Made by a program: the position numbers and the translations under genes. From positions 1 to 16,551 of the forward strand of contig PKQU01000018.1 in the NCBI GenBank assembly GCA_017577925.1: 16,551 bases of DNA. The letters are read 5' to 3'. Below, in pieces: positions 1 through 5,928 of this stretch (within the stretch, counting starts at the first letter, position 1; each line of letters opens with the position of its first letter). The stretch comes from Bacillota bacterium (GTDB taxonomy: Bacteria; Bacillota; Bacilli; Calditerricolales; Calditerricolaceae). The notes under the pieces are model-generated. The model made no database searches, was not told the DNA's origin, and saw only the letters and a list, made by a program, of their open reading frames with translations.

Positions 1-830
1 CGGCCATCCCGGCCGAAGCGTGGCGGCGCCGGCGCGATCCCTTTGATCCGGGAGCGGACGTGGTGGTGCCGTACCTGCTGTATCGCGGCGTGCGGCGGAT
101 CGACACGGTGTTTGTGTCCCACGGCGATGAGGATCATCTCGGTGGGCTGTTTGCCGTCGTACAACAGCTGAGGGTGAAGGAAGTGGTGGTGGGTCCCGGT
201 TTCGGGCGCAACGCGCGGGAGCAGGCTTTTTTGGAGCTCTGCACCCGGCAAGGCGTTTCCGTGCGCCGGGTGGTTGCGGGATTCACGCGGCAGGTTGTCC
301 CTGGCGTCTACTGGCGCGTGGTGCATCCAACCCGGGCGGGATGCCCCGGTTGTACGGAGAACGATGCTTCTCTCGTGCTGGCCCTTCACGCTTACAGACG
401 CGTGGTTCTCTTCACCGGGGATGTTGAGCAGCGGAGCGAGCGGGCGATGGTGGCCGATCGGCGTGTAGGGGATGTGGACGTGTTGAAGGTGGCCCACCAC
501 GGGAGCAAGACCTCGACGAGCGAGGCGTGGCTGTCGGTGGTGCGTCCGGAATGGGCCGTCGTGTCCGTCGGGGAGCAGAACCGCTACGGTCACCCGCATC
601 CCGCCGTGGTGGAGCGGCTGGGTCGCCACGGCGCGCGGGTGCTGCGCACCGATCGCCACGGCGCCATCGAGGTCTTCATCCGCCCCGACGGGGGATTGCG
701 CGTGGTGCCGACGCTTCCTTCCCCGTCCGAAGCAGGTGCTGGCACGCCCTGGGGGGCAGGCGACGCGAACGCAACCTGCGGCGGTTCAGGTACGTCAACT
801 GTTTGGAGAGGAGGACGTGCGCGTGGTTGA
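1..830 (+). CDS. comEC: ComEC C-terminal metallo-beta-lactamase-like domain (5' partial)
   Basis: This is the 3' part of the competence DNA-uptake protein ComEC; the frame is open to the window edge (first full codon at base 3). ComEC forms the inner-membrane channel for transforming single-stranded DNA, and its C-terminal domain is an extracellular metallo-beta-lactamase fold proposed to degrade the non-transported strand. Visible in order are the family's DPGADVVVPYLLYRGV lead-in, the metal-binding SHGDEDHLGG motif, NDASLVL, FTGDVE, a VAHHGSKTST motif and VSVGEQNRYGHPHP. The N-terminal membrane channel lies outside the window, so intactness cannot be judged. The last 25 or so residues are Gly/Ser/Thr-rich and look unconserved. 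The stop codon overlaps the start of the sigma factor by 8 bases, suggesting translational coupling. Confidence 0.93.
   Translation, partial: AIPAEAWRRRRDPFDPGADVVVPYLLYRGVRRIDTVFVSHGDEDHLGGLFAVVQQLRVKEVVVGPGFGRNAREQAFLELCTRQGVSVRRVVAGFTRQVVPGVYWRVVHPTRAGCPGCTENDASLVLALHAYRRVVLFTGDVEQRSERAMVADRRVGDVDVLKVAHHGSKTSTSEAWLSVVRPEWAVVSVGEQNRYGHPHPAVVERLGRHGARVLRTDRHGAIEVFIRPDGGLRVVPTLPSPSEAGAGTPWGAGDANATCGGSGTSTVWRGGRARG
770..796 (+). promoter_or_regulatory. Candidate ECF-type promoter inside the end of comEC
   Basis: CGCAAC at 770-775 and CGTC at 793-796 are separated by 17 bases. This resembles the TGAAAC / CGTC layout of ECF sigma promoters (4 of 6 matches in the -35 box, including the AAC core). 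It would start transcription roughly 20 bases before the sigma gene, leaving room for its ribosome binding site. ECF sigma factors commonly autoregulate, so the position is suggestive. The match is weak and could be chance. Confidence 0.3.
809..825 (+). promoter_or_regulatory. Ribosome binding site deciding the sigma factor start
   Basis: AGGAGG at 809-814 lies 8 bases before GTG 823 but only 2 bases before GTG 817. It therefore selects the GTG at 823. The in-frame upstream extension, to a possible ATG at 736, overlaps comEC and encodes nothing sigma-like. Confidence 0.7.
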
Positions 831-1371
831 CCCGCGTTTGATCCGCGATGCCCAAGCGGGAAACCGGGAAGCGATGATTGAGCTGCTTCGACAAATCGAG
901 ACGCCCGTGTACCGGACGGCATACTATTTGCTGGGCAATGAGCAGGACGCACTGGACGTGACCCAGGAAGCCCTTTTGCGCGTGTTTACGAAACTGCACA
1001 CGTATCAAGAAAAGGCCCACTTCCACACATGGGTGCAGCGCATCGTCACCAACCTGTGCATTGACCTGTACCGCCGCCGCAGCGACAGCGTCATGTTCGA
1101 GGCGTGCGACGGCAGCCTGCCCGATCGCATCAGTGTGGAAGAGGAAGTGGAACGCCTCGACCTGGTCGCCGACGTGAAAGAAGCGATCAATCGCCTTCCG
1201 CTCCACCAGCGCGCGGTCGTCATCCTGCGCTACCTGCAGGACTTCTCCTATCAAGAGATCGCCGACGCGCTCAATCTCCCGCTTAACACGGTGAAATCCC
1301 ACCTGTTTCGGGCCCGCCAACAGTTGAAGGTCTGGCTGCAAGACCACGTGAAAGGAGGGGTGCGGGGATGA
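823..1371 (+). CDS. ECF RNA polymerase sigma factor (SigW-like, sigma-70 family)
   Basis: This 182-residue protein has the two-domain layout of an extracytoplasmic-function sigma factor. Region 2 (about residues 8-85) contains YYLLGNEQDALDVTQEALLRV, the FHTWVQRIVTNLCID core-binding and -10 recognition segment, and a basic YRRR end. An acidic linker follows. Region 4 (about 125-170) contains LPLHQRAVVILRYLQ and a helix-turn-helix, YQEIADALNLPLNTVKSHL, for -35 binding. The pattern resembles B. subtilis SigW/SigX types; the exact ECF group cannot be assigned by eye. The GTG start at 823 is chosen from its AGGAGG at 8-base spacing. The gene overlaps the comEC stop upstream and the anti-sigma start downstream (ATGA), the usual sign of a sigma/anti-sigma pair. 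B. subtilis has no sigma gene at this position. Confidence 0.93.
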   Translation: MVDPRLIRDAQAGNREAMIELLRQIETPVYRTAYYLLGNEQDALDVTQEALLRVFTKLHTYQEKAHFHTWVQRIVTNLCIDLYRRRSDSVMFEACDGSLPDRISVEEEVERLDLVADVKEAINRLPLHQRAVVILRYLQDFSYQEIADALNLPLNTVKSHLFRARQQLKVWLQDHVKGGVRG

Positions 1372-2525
1372 GCTGCGACGAGGTGATGGACGCGATGAAC
1401 CGCGAGCTCGACGGAGACCTGACCGCCGAAGAGCGCCAGCGCATGCAGCATCATTTGCTCAACTGCCCGCGATGTGTCCTGTTGTACGAGCGCTTGCGAC
1501 GGCTTTCATCGCAACTGGAAAGCTTGCCAAAGGTGCAGCCACCGTATTCGGTTGTCGACGCGCTGCTCCCCCGTCTTGAGCAGATGCCGTTGCCGACGGC
1601 GCGGAAGGTGCGGCGTCGGAGGATGGCATGGCGGCGCCTGATCCTTTGGACCGGCGGCAGCGTGGCGGTGGCGCTGCTTGGCGTGATGGCCGTGGTGGCC
1701 GAGATTCACGAGGGACAACTCTCCGCTCCACAGGACGGCGTTGTCTTGGAAACGGAGCGTGCCGACCAGGCGGGGGAGGTACCCCGATCGGGTGCCGCAT
1801 CGCCGTTGGCATCGGCGCTCCGTCCTTCACCGGAAGGGCTGAGGGAACAGTCGGGTGATCCGCCATCGGGCCGCGCGGAACCGTCGCCCCGCGCCGGTAG
1901 AACGGAAGGTGGCGGAAGCGCGCTTCAGGCGGCTTCCCCGTTCGGCGGGCGCGGGACCGCACCGTCTTCTGCGCCGGAGGCCAAGTCCACCCATGAGGCA
2001 TCCCGTACGCCCACTTCCACGCCGGATGTGCCGTCCGTGCCCGAGGCGCCCACTTCGGAAGCGCCGGTCGACCATGAGCCCAACGGCGAACCTCCCGCGC
2101 CGCCCCCATCGGACCATGCTACTGCTTTGGTGCCGCCGCAGCAGGAGGAGTCGGGGGCGGAACGTGCTGTTGCCCTTGGGGGTCCGGCCGGATCGGAGCG
2201 CCCGGTCGCGAACGCAGGCATCCCGCAGGGAGGAAAGGCGAAGGACGTGTCGAAGGCGCCGCTGCCGTCGCCGGACGGCCAGTGGCAGGCGGCGGTGGTG
2301 GGAGAGGGCAAAGCAAGGCGCGTCATCGTGTACGACGCGAAGGGCGCAGTGCGGTTTCGCGGCCATGCTCTTTCCCCGATCGCCCGCGTCACGCTACAAT
2401 GGGAAGGGAATGCGCTCGTCTACGATGTGGTGACGGCGCAAAATGGACGCGAAACGGCGGAGCGGTGGCGGGTAGACATGGCGGCGATGGCGGAGGCACG
2501 GCTTACCCAGTCGCCACGCCCGTAA
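1368..2525 (+). CDS. Zinc-finger anti-sigma factor, membrane-anchored, with extracytoplasmic WD40-like C-terminus
   Basis: This 385-residue protein is the probable inhibitor of the sigma factor just upstream. The N-terminus holds a ZAS-type zinc-binding anti-sigma domain: C3, then H29-X3-C33-X2-C36 within HHLLNCPRC. A basic RRRR stretch (about 82-85) precedes one transmembrane helix at about 91-111, placing the N-terminus in the cytoplasm. Residues of about 113-295 form a long Pro/Ala/Ser/Gly/Glu-rich, probably disordered segment outside the membrane. Residues from about 299 (LPSPDGQWQAAVV, then RRVIVYDAKG and LQWEGNALVYDVV) resemble one or two blades of a TolB/WD40-like beta-propeller. It starts at an ATG overlapping the sigma stop, with AAAGGAGGGG 9 bases upstream. 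It is longer than simple RsiW-type anti-sigmas (about 200 residues). Release by regulated proteolysis is likely by family analogy; the signal is unknown. Confidence 0.85.
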   Translation: MSCDEVMDAMNRELDGDLTAEERQRMQHHLLNCPRCVLLYERLRRLSSQLESLPKVQPPYSVVDALLPRLEQMPLPTARKVRRRRMAWRRLILWTGGSVAVALLGVMAVVAEIHEGQLSAPQDGVVLETERADQAGEVPRSGAASPLASALRPSPEGLREQSGDPPSGRAEPSPRAGRTEGGGSALQAASPFGGRGTAPSSAPEAKSTHEASRTPTSTPDVPSVPEAPTSEAPVDHEPNGEPPAPPPSDHATALVPPQQEESGAERAVALGGPAGSERPVANAGIPQGGKAKDVSKAPLPSPDGQWQAAVVGEGKARRVIVYDAKGAVRFRGHALSPIARVTLQWEGNALVYDVVTAQNGRETAERWRVDMAAMAEARLTQSPRP

Positions 2526-2530
2526 CCGAA

Positions 2531-2568
2531 GGCCCGACGGTCGGGGCCCCATGGGGGGATGGAGAATG
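2531..2568 (+). promoter_or_regulatory. GC palindromes over the holA ribosome binding site
   Basis: The short gap before holA holds GGCCC (2531-2535) pairing with GGGCC (2544-2548), and the perfect palindrome CCCCATGGGG (2547-2556). The G-run at 2553-2558 is the only Shine-Dalgarno-like sequence for the ATG at 2566. Pairing could therefore mask it. This is inference from base pairing only. Confidence 0.3.
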
Positions 2569-3627
2569 GTCACCCCGCAAGACGTGATGCGGGAGCTTGA
2601 TGCGGGACGCGTTCGGCCCCTCTACGTGTTTTACGGGGAAGAACCCTACTTGATCGACGAAATGGTGCGCAGGTTTGTTGAGCGGCTGGTGCCGCCGGAG
2701 GATCGCGACCTCAACGTCGCCGTCTATGACCTGACGGACGTTCCCGTCCAGGTGGTCGTGGAGGATTGGCTAACCTTGCCCTTTGTTAGCGAGCGGCGCC
2801 TGGTTGTGGGGACGCAGGCCCTGTTCCTGACGGCGGAACGCCTGCCGAAGAAGGTGGAGCACGATCCCGACGTCCTGCTCAACGCCCTGGTGGCCCCGCC
2901 GACCTTTTCCACGCTGGTGCTCACGGTACCGACGGCGAAGCTGGACGAGCGCAAGCGCGTGGTCAAGGCCTTGCGGGAGGCGGCAGCGGTGGTGGCCTTC
3001 TCGCCGCTCAAGGGTGCGGCGCTTTCCGCTTGGCTGGCCGCGCACGCCCGGGATCTCGGCGTCCATCTCGCCGCCGACGCGGCGGAAGAGCTGGTGATGC
3101 GCGTGGGCGACGAGCTCCCGTTTTTGGCGACCGAGGTGGAAAAGATGGCGCAGTACGTCGGCCCCGGCGGCACCATCACCGCCGACGTGGTGCGGGAATT
3201 GGCCCCGCGCACCCTGGAGCAGGATGTTTTCGCCCTGATCGACAGCGTTTGCCGCGTGGATACGGCAGCGGCGTACCGCATGCTGCGGGATTTGTGGCTG
3301 CAGCAGGAAGAGCCCGTTCGGCTCGTTGCCCTCCTGGCCCGCCAGTTTCGGCTGATCCTGCAGGTCAAGACCATGTCCGCCAAGGGGTATGGGACGCAAC
3401 AGATCGCGCAGCGGCTTCGCGTGCATCCCTACGGCGTAAAGAAGGCGATGGAGCAGGGGCGACGCTTTACCGAGGAGCACTTGCTGGCGATATTGGATGC
3501 ACTGGCCGAGGCGGACTACTGCATGAAAGCGGGATGGATGGACAAGGAGCTGGCCGTCGAAGCGTTTATTGCCCGGCTGGCCCACTGGCTGCAGCACAGG
3601 GCGCGCAAAGGAGGGAACGGTTCATGA
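2566..3627 (+). CDS. holA: DNA polymerase III delta subunit (clamp loader)
   Basis: HolA (YqeN in B. subtilis) is the clamp-loader subunit that opens the beta sliding clamp so it can be placed on DNA. The 353-residue length is normal for the family. The N-terminal AAA+-like domain shows the family signature LYVFYGEEPYLIDEM, with VSERRLVV and LVLTVPTAKLDERKRVVKAL following. The middle contains AAEELVMRVGDELPFLATEVEKM. The C-terminal helical collar domain has EQDVFALIDSVCRVDTAAA, an RLVALLARQFRLILQ segment, and AGWMDKELAVEAFI. ATG 2566 is preferred over ATG 2551 because it aligns with homologs starting a few residues before the YGEE motif and has a G-rich site upstream. Its stop overlaps the next start (ATGA). 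Position after comEC matches B. subtilis except for the intervening sigma pair. Confidence 0.95.
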   Translation: MVTPQDVMRELDAGRVRPLYVFYGEEPYLIDEMVRRFVERLVPPEDRDLNVAVYDLTDVPVQVVVEDWLTLPFVSERRLVVGTQALFLTAERLPKKVEHDPDVLLNALVAPPTFSTLVLTVPTAKLDERKRVVKALREAAAVVAFSPLKGAALSAWLAAHARDLGVHLAADAAEELVMRVGDELPFLATEVEKMAQYVGPGGTITADVVRELAPRTLEQDVFALIDSVCRVDTAAAYRMLRDLWLQQEEPVRLVALLARQFRLILQVKTMSAKGYGTQQIAQRLRVHPYGVKKAMEQGRRFTEEHLLAILDALAEADYCMKAGWMDKELAVEAFIARLAHWLQHRARKGGNGS

Positions 3628-4130
3628 TCGTGATCAGCGCGTGTTTGGCGGGCGTGCACTGTCGGTACGACCGCGGCCACAACGGGATCGCGGCCATCGA
3701 GGATCTGCTCCGTGTGGGGAAGGCGCTGCCGGTGTGCCCGGAGCAGCTTGGCGGCCTGCCGACGCCGCGCAACCCGGCGGAGATCGTCGGCGGCGACGGT
3801 GACGACGTGCTGGACGGGCGCGCACGGGTGATCGACAACCAGGGTCGTGATGTGACGGAGGCCTTTGTCCAGGGAGCCTATCAGGCGTTGCGCATCGCCC
3901 AGGCCGCCGGGGCGCGCGTGGCGGTGTTGAAGGAATCCAGCCCCTCGTGCGGCAGTCGCCGCATCTATGACGGAACGTTTCGCAAACAAAAAAAGCCGGG
4001 GCACGGCGTGACGGCAGCCCTTTTCCGACGCCACGGCATTCGCGTCGTGTCGGAGGAGGAATTCCTGGCGGCATTGGAGGCCGGGCGGGTGGCGGAGCTG
4101 CTGGGCGAAGACGGCGAGGGAACGAAATAA
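3624..4130 (+). CDS. DUF523 family protein, TudS-like iron-sulfur protein
   Basis: This 168-residue protein belongs to DUF523. The characterised member TudS is a [4Fe-4S]-dependent thiouracil desulfidase, so removal of sulfur from thiolated bases is a possible role but is not shown here. The family cysteines are visible: C7 and C13 in ISACLAGVHCRYD, C38 in LPVCPEQLGGLPTPR, and C109 in KESSPSCGSRRIYDG. Three of these would hold the cluster. The conserved GVTAALFRRHGI segment follows. It starts at an ATG overlapping the holA stop (ATGA), with AAAGGAGG 9 bases upstream, so it is translationally coupled to holA. It closes the comEC-holA transcript and is followed directly by a terminator. It is absent from this position in B. 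subtilis as I know it. Confidence 0.88.
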   Translation: MIVISACLAGVHCRYDRGHNGIAAIEDLLRVGKALPVCPEQLGGLPTPRNPAEIVGGDGDDVLDGRARVIDNQGRDVTEAFVQGAYQALRIAQAAGARVAVLKESSPSCGSRRIYDGTFRKQKKPGHGVTAALFRRHGIRVVSEEEFLAALEAGRVAELLGEDGEGTK

Positions 4131-4161
4131 AGAGGGGGAAGCCGGGGACAAGGGAGAGCCG

Positions 4162-4202
4162 AAAAAAACAAAACGACCCTCAAGCGGGGTCGTTCTTTTT
4201 TA
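4162..4202. terminator. Bidirectional intrinsic terminator between the holA cluster and rpsT
   Basis: An 8-bp perfect stem, AACGACCC (4172-4179) with GGGTCGTT (4187-4194), has a 7-base loop. A T-rich tract follows on the plus strand and an A-rich tract precedes it, giving a U-tract on the minus strand. It serves the two convergent transcripts, from the DUF523 gene and from rpsT. Confidence 0.92.
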
Positions 4203-4233
4203 CGGGTCTCAAGGCGTTGCGGGTTGCCGTACC

Positions 4234-4530
4234 TTACGCCGTCGCTTGCTCGGTTTGACCGCTTTGCTGCACCGCCTTGTTGAACTTTTGCATCAGCCGG
4301 GACTTCTTCCGCGCGGCCGCGTTTTTGTGAATGAGGCCTTTGGTCACCGCTTTGTCCAGCTTGCGGCACGCTTCACGCAGGAGCGGCTCCGCCGCTTGCA
4401 GGTCGCCGGCTTCCAGCGCTTTGAGGTACTTCTTGATCGCCGTCTTCAGCGCCGATTTTTGCGAAGCCCGGTGCATGCGGCGCTTTTCATTTTGGCGTGC
4501 CCGCTTGATCGCCGACTTAATGTTGGGCAT
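4234..4530 (-). CDS. rpsT: 30S ribosomal protein S20
   Basis: S20 is a small basic protein that binds the 5' domain of 16S rRNA early in 30S assembly. The 98-residue product begins MPNIKSAIKRARQNEKRRMHR, the standard S20 N-terminus. It continues with SALKTAIKKYLKALEAGD and KAVTKGLIHKNAAARKKSRL, which are the family's helical core. The ATG at 4530 is chosen because AGGAGGTG (4537-4544, minus strand) lies 6 bases upstream; the earlier in-frame GTG falls inside that site. The last 10 or so residues are Gln/Thr-rich and unconserved. It is transcribed alone, against its neighbours, from its own promoter, as in Bacillus, where rpsT also lies between holA and gpr. Confidence 0.97.
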   Translation of the reverse strand: MPNIKSAIKRARQNEKRRMHRASQKSALKTAIKKYLKALEAGDLQAAEPLLREACRKLDKAVTKGLIHKNAAARKKSRLMQKFNKAVQQSGQTEQATA

Positions 4531-4576
4531 TCCATTCACCTCCTGAGGGGGATTGGGGTCCGAGACAACACGTCAT

Positions 4577-4605
4577 ATTCTACCACGATCCCCTGGGCAA
4601 TGCAA
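4577..4605 (-). promoter_or_regulatory. Sigma-A promoter of rpsT
   Basis: On the minus strand, TTGCAT (4605-4600) and TAGAAT (4582-4577) are separated by exactly 17 bases. Transcription would begin about 40 bases before the rpsT start codon. Both boxes are close to the TTGACA/TATAAT consensus and the sequence is locally AT-rich. Confidence 0.8.
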
Positions 4606-4675
4606 CAACAGCGGAATAACGGCAAGTTCCGCCAACCACCCTAGAAAGAGAAAGCGGAATGAAAGGAGCGCGGTC

Positions 4676-5785
4676 ATGGAACACGACATTACGCTGCCCC
4701 TTGCCGTGCGCACCGATTTGGCCCTGGAGGCCCATGATTACGCCCGTGCCGCACTGGGGAAACCGGTGCCCGGCGTGACCATCGATACGGAACGGGACGA
4801 TGGCATCACGGTGACCCGGGTGTCGGTGACGGACGAGACCGGCGCGCGGGCGATCGGCAAACAACCGGGCACGTATGTGACACTCGAGGTGCCGGGGTTG
4901 CGCCGGCAGGATACGCCGCTGCGCCATCGTGTGGCCGGGCGCCTGGCGCAAGAACTGGAGGGATTTTTCGACCGCCTCGGGCTTGGACCGCAAAGCAGCG
5001 TGCTGGTGATCGGACTGGGCAACGCCCAAGTGACGCCAGACGCGCTTGGTCCCCTGGTGGTGGAAAATCTGCTCGTCACGCGTCATCTCTTTGAGCTGGC
5101 CCCGGAGCAGGTGGCGCACGGGTACCGTCCCGTCAGCGCCTTGGCCCCCGGCGTGCTTGGCACGACGGGCATTGAAACGTCGGACATCGTGCTTGCCATC
5201 TGCCGCTACGTCAGGCCGGACGCCGTCATCGTCGTTGACGCGCTCGCCGCGCGCGCGCTGGAGCGCGTCAACACCACCATCCAGATTGCCGATACGGGCA
5301 TTCAGCCGGGATCGGGTGTGGGCAACAAGCGCAAGCCCCTGGACCGTACGGCCCTGGGCGTTCCGGTTCTGGCCATCGGGGTCCCCACCGTCGTCGACGC
5401 GGCGACGATTGCCTATGACGCCATCGACTACGTCTTGGCTCACCTTCGCGCGCAGCTGACCGAGGCCCGGGAAAACCGCCCGGCGCGGCGCCTGGTGCCC
5501 GGTGCCCGGCGTTATGCGCCCGACCCTCGCCGCATCGAGGAGGCGCGCGGGGAACGAGACCCGGAGCTCGAAGCCTCCCTGTTTGGCGCCGTCGGGGCGC
5601 TGAAGCCTGAGGAAAAGCGCGCCCTGATAGCGGAGGTGTTGCAGCCGCTCGGGCAAAACCTGATCGTCACGCCCAAGGAGGTGGATGCCTTCATCGGCGG
5701 GATGGCCAACGTGTTGGCCACGGGGCTGAACATGGCCCTGCACGAGGCGGTGGACGGCGCCAACGCGGCGGCGTACACGTACTGA
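4676..5785 (+). CDS. gpr: Germination protease GPR (spore protease)
   Basis: GPR degrades the small acid-soluble spore proteins (SASP) that coat spore DNA, supplying amino acids early in germination. The 369-residue zymogen matches the usual length (about 370). The autoprocessing site VRTD-LALE places the cut after D14, giving a short propeptide. Core motifs include VIGLGNAQVTPDALGP, VENLLVTRHLF, YRPVSALAPGVLGTTGIETSD, VVDALAARALERVNTTIQ, ADTGIQPGSGVGNKRK and the C-terminal LIVTPKEVDAFI. D122 and D188 fall where the proposed catalytic aspartates D127 and D193 of B. megaterium GPR would sit. ATG 4676 has AAAGGAG 7 bases upstream. No terminator separates it from spoIIP, so read-through is possible. 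Forespore sigma control is expected from the family, but I found no convincing promoter. Confidence 0.97.
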   Translation: MEHDITLPLAVRTDLALEAHDYARAALGKPVPGVTIDTERDDGITVTRVSVTDETGARAIGKQPGTYVTLEVPGLRRQDTPLRHRVAGRLAQELEGFFDRLGLGPQSSVLVIGLGNAQVTPDALGPLVVENLLVTRHLFELAPEQVAHGYRPVSALAPGVLGTTGIETSDIVLAICRYVRPDAVIVVDALAARALERVNTTIQIADTGIQPGSGVGNKRKPLDRTALGVPVLAIGVPTVVDAATIAYDAIDYVLAHLRAQLTEARENRPARRLVPGARRYAPDPRRIEEARGERDPELEASLFGAVGALKPEEKRALIAEVLQPLGQNLIVTPKEVDAFIGGMANVLATGLNMALHEAVDGANAAAYTY

Positions 5786-5928
5786 TCGGCGTCCGGCCGC
5801 GACTCCTCCTGCCGCTCGGTCTTCTTCCGCCTTTTCCCGGTGGTCTGTTCTGTTTCTCCGCCCCGCCGCATAGAAATGGGACAAGGAGAGGGGGACAAGA
5901 CCATCCGGGAACCGGGGAGGGACAGGCT
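5786..5928 (+). other. gpr-spoIIP intergenic leader
   Basis: This 143-base gap has a pyrimidine-rich first half (around 5806-5838) and a purine-rich second half. GGTCTT near 5818 can pair with AAGACC near 5897, so a long imperfect hairpin is possible. The octamer GGGACAAG occurs at 5878 and 5892, with a near copy GGGACAGG at 5919. No terminator with a U-tract and no clear sigma-E or sigma-A promoter was found. GGGGAGG at 5914-5920 is the spoIIP ribosome binding site. Confidence 0.4.

Noticed and set aside
736..822. A longer sigma factor starting at ATG 736.
   Set aside because: The extension overlaps comEC, has no sigma-like sequence, and the ribosome binding site at 809-814 is placed for GTG 823.
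4574..4580. CATATTC as a sigma-G -10 box for gpr.
   Set aside because: No acceptable -35 lies at 17-18 bases, and the same bases form the rpsT -10 region on the other strand.
4553..4675. An upstream TTG start for gpr at 4553.
   Set aside because: It lacks a ribosome binding site, overlaps the rpsT leader and promoter, and would add about 40 residues not found in GPR.
5869..5877. CATAGAAAT as a sigma-E -10 box for spoIIP.
   Set aside because: The partial -10 match has no -35 element at the expected distance, so it is not supported as a promoter.
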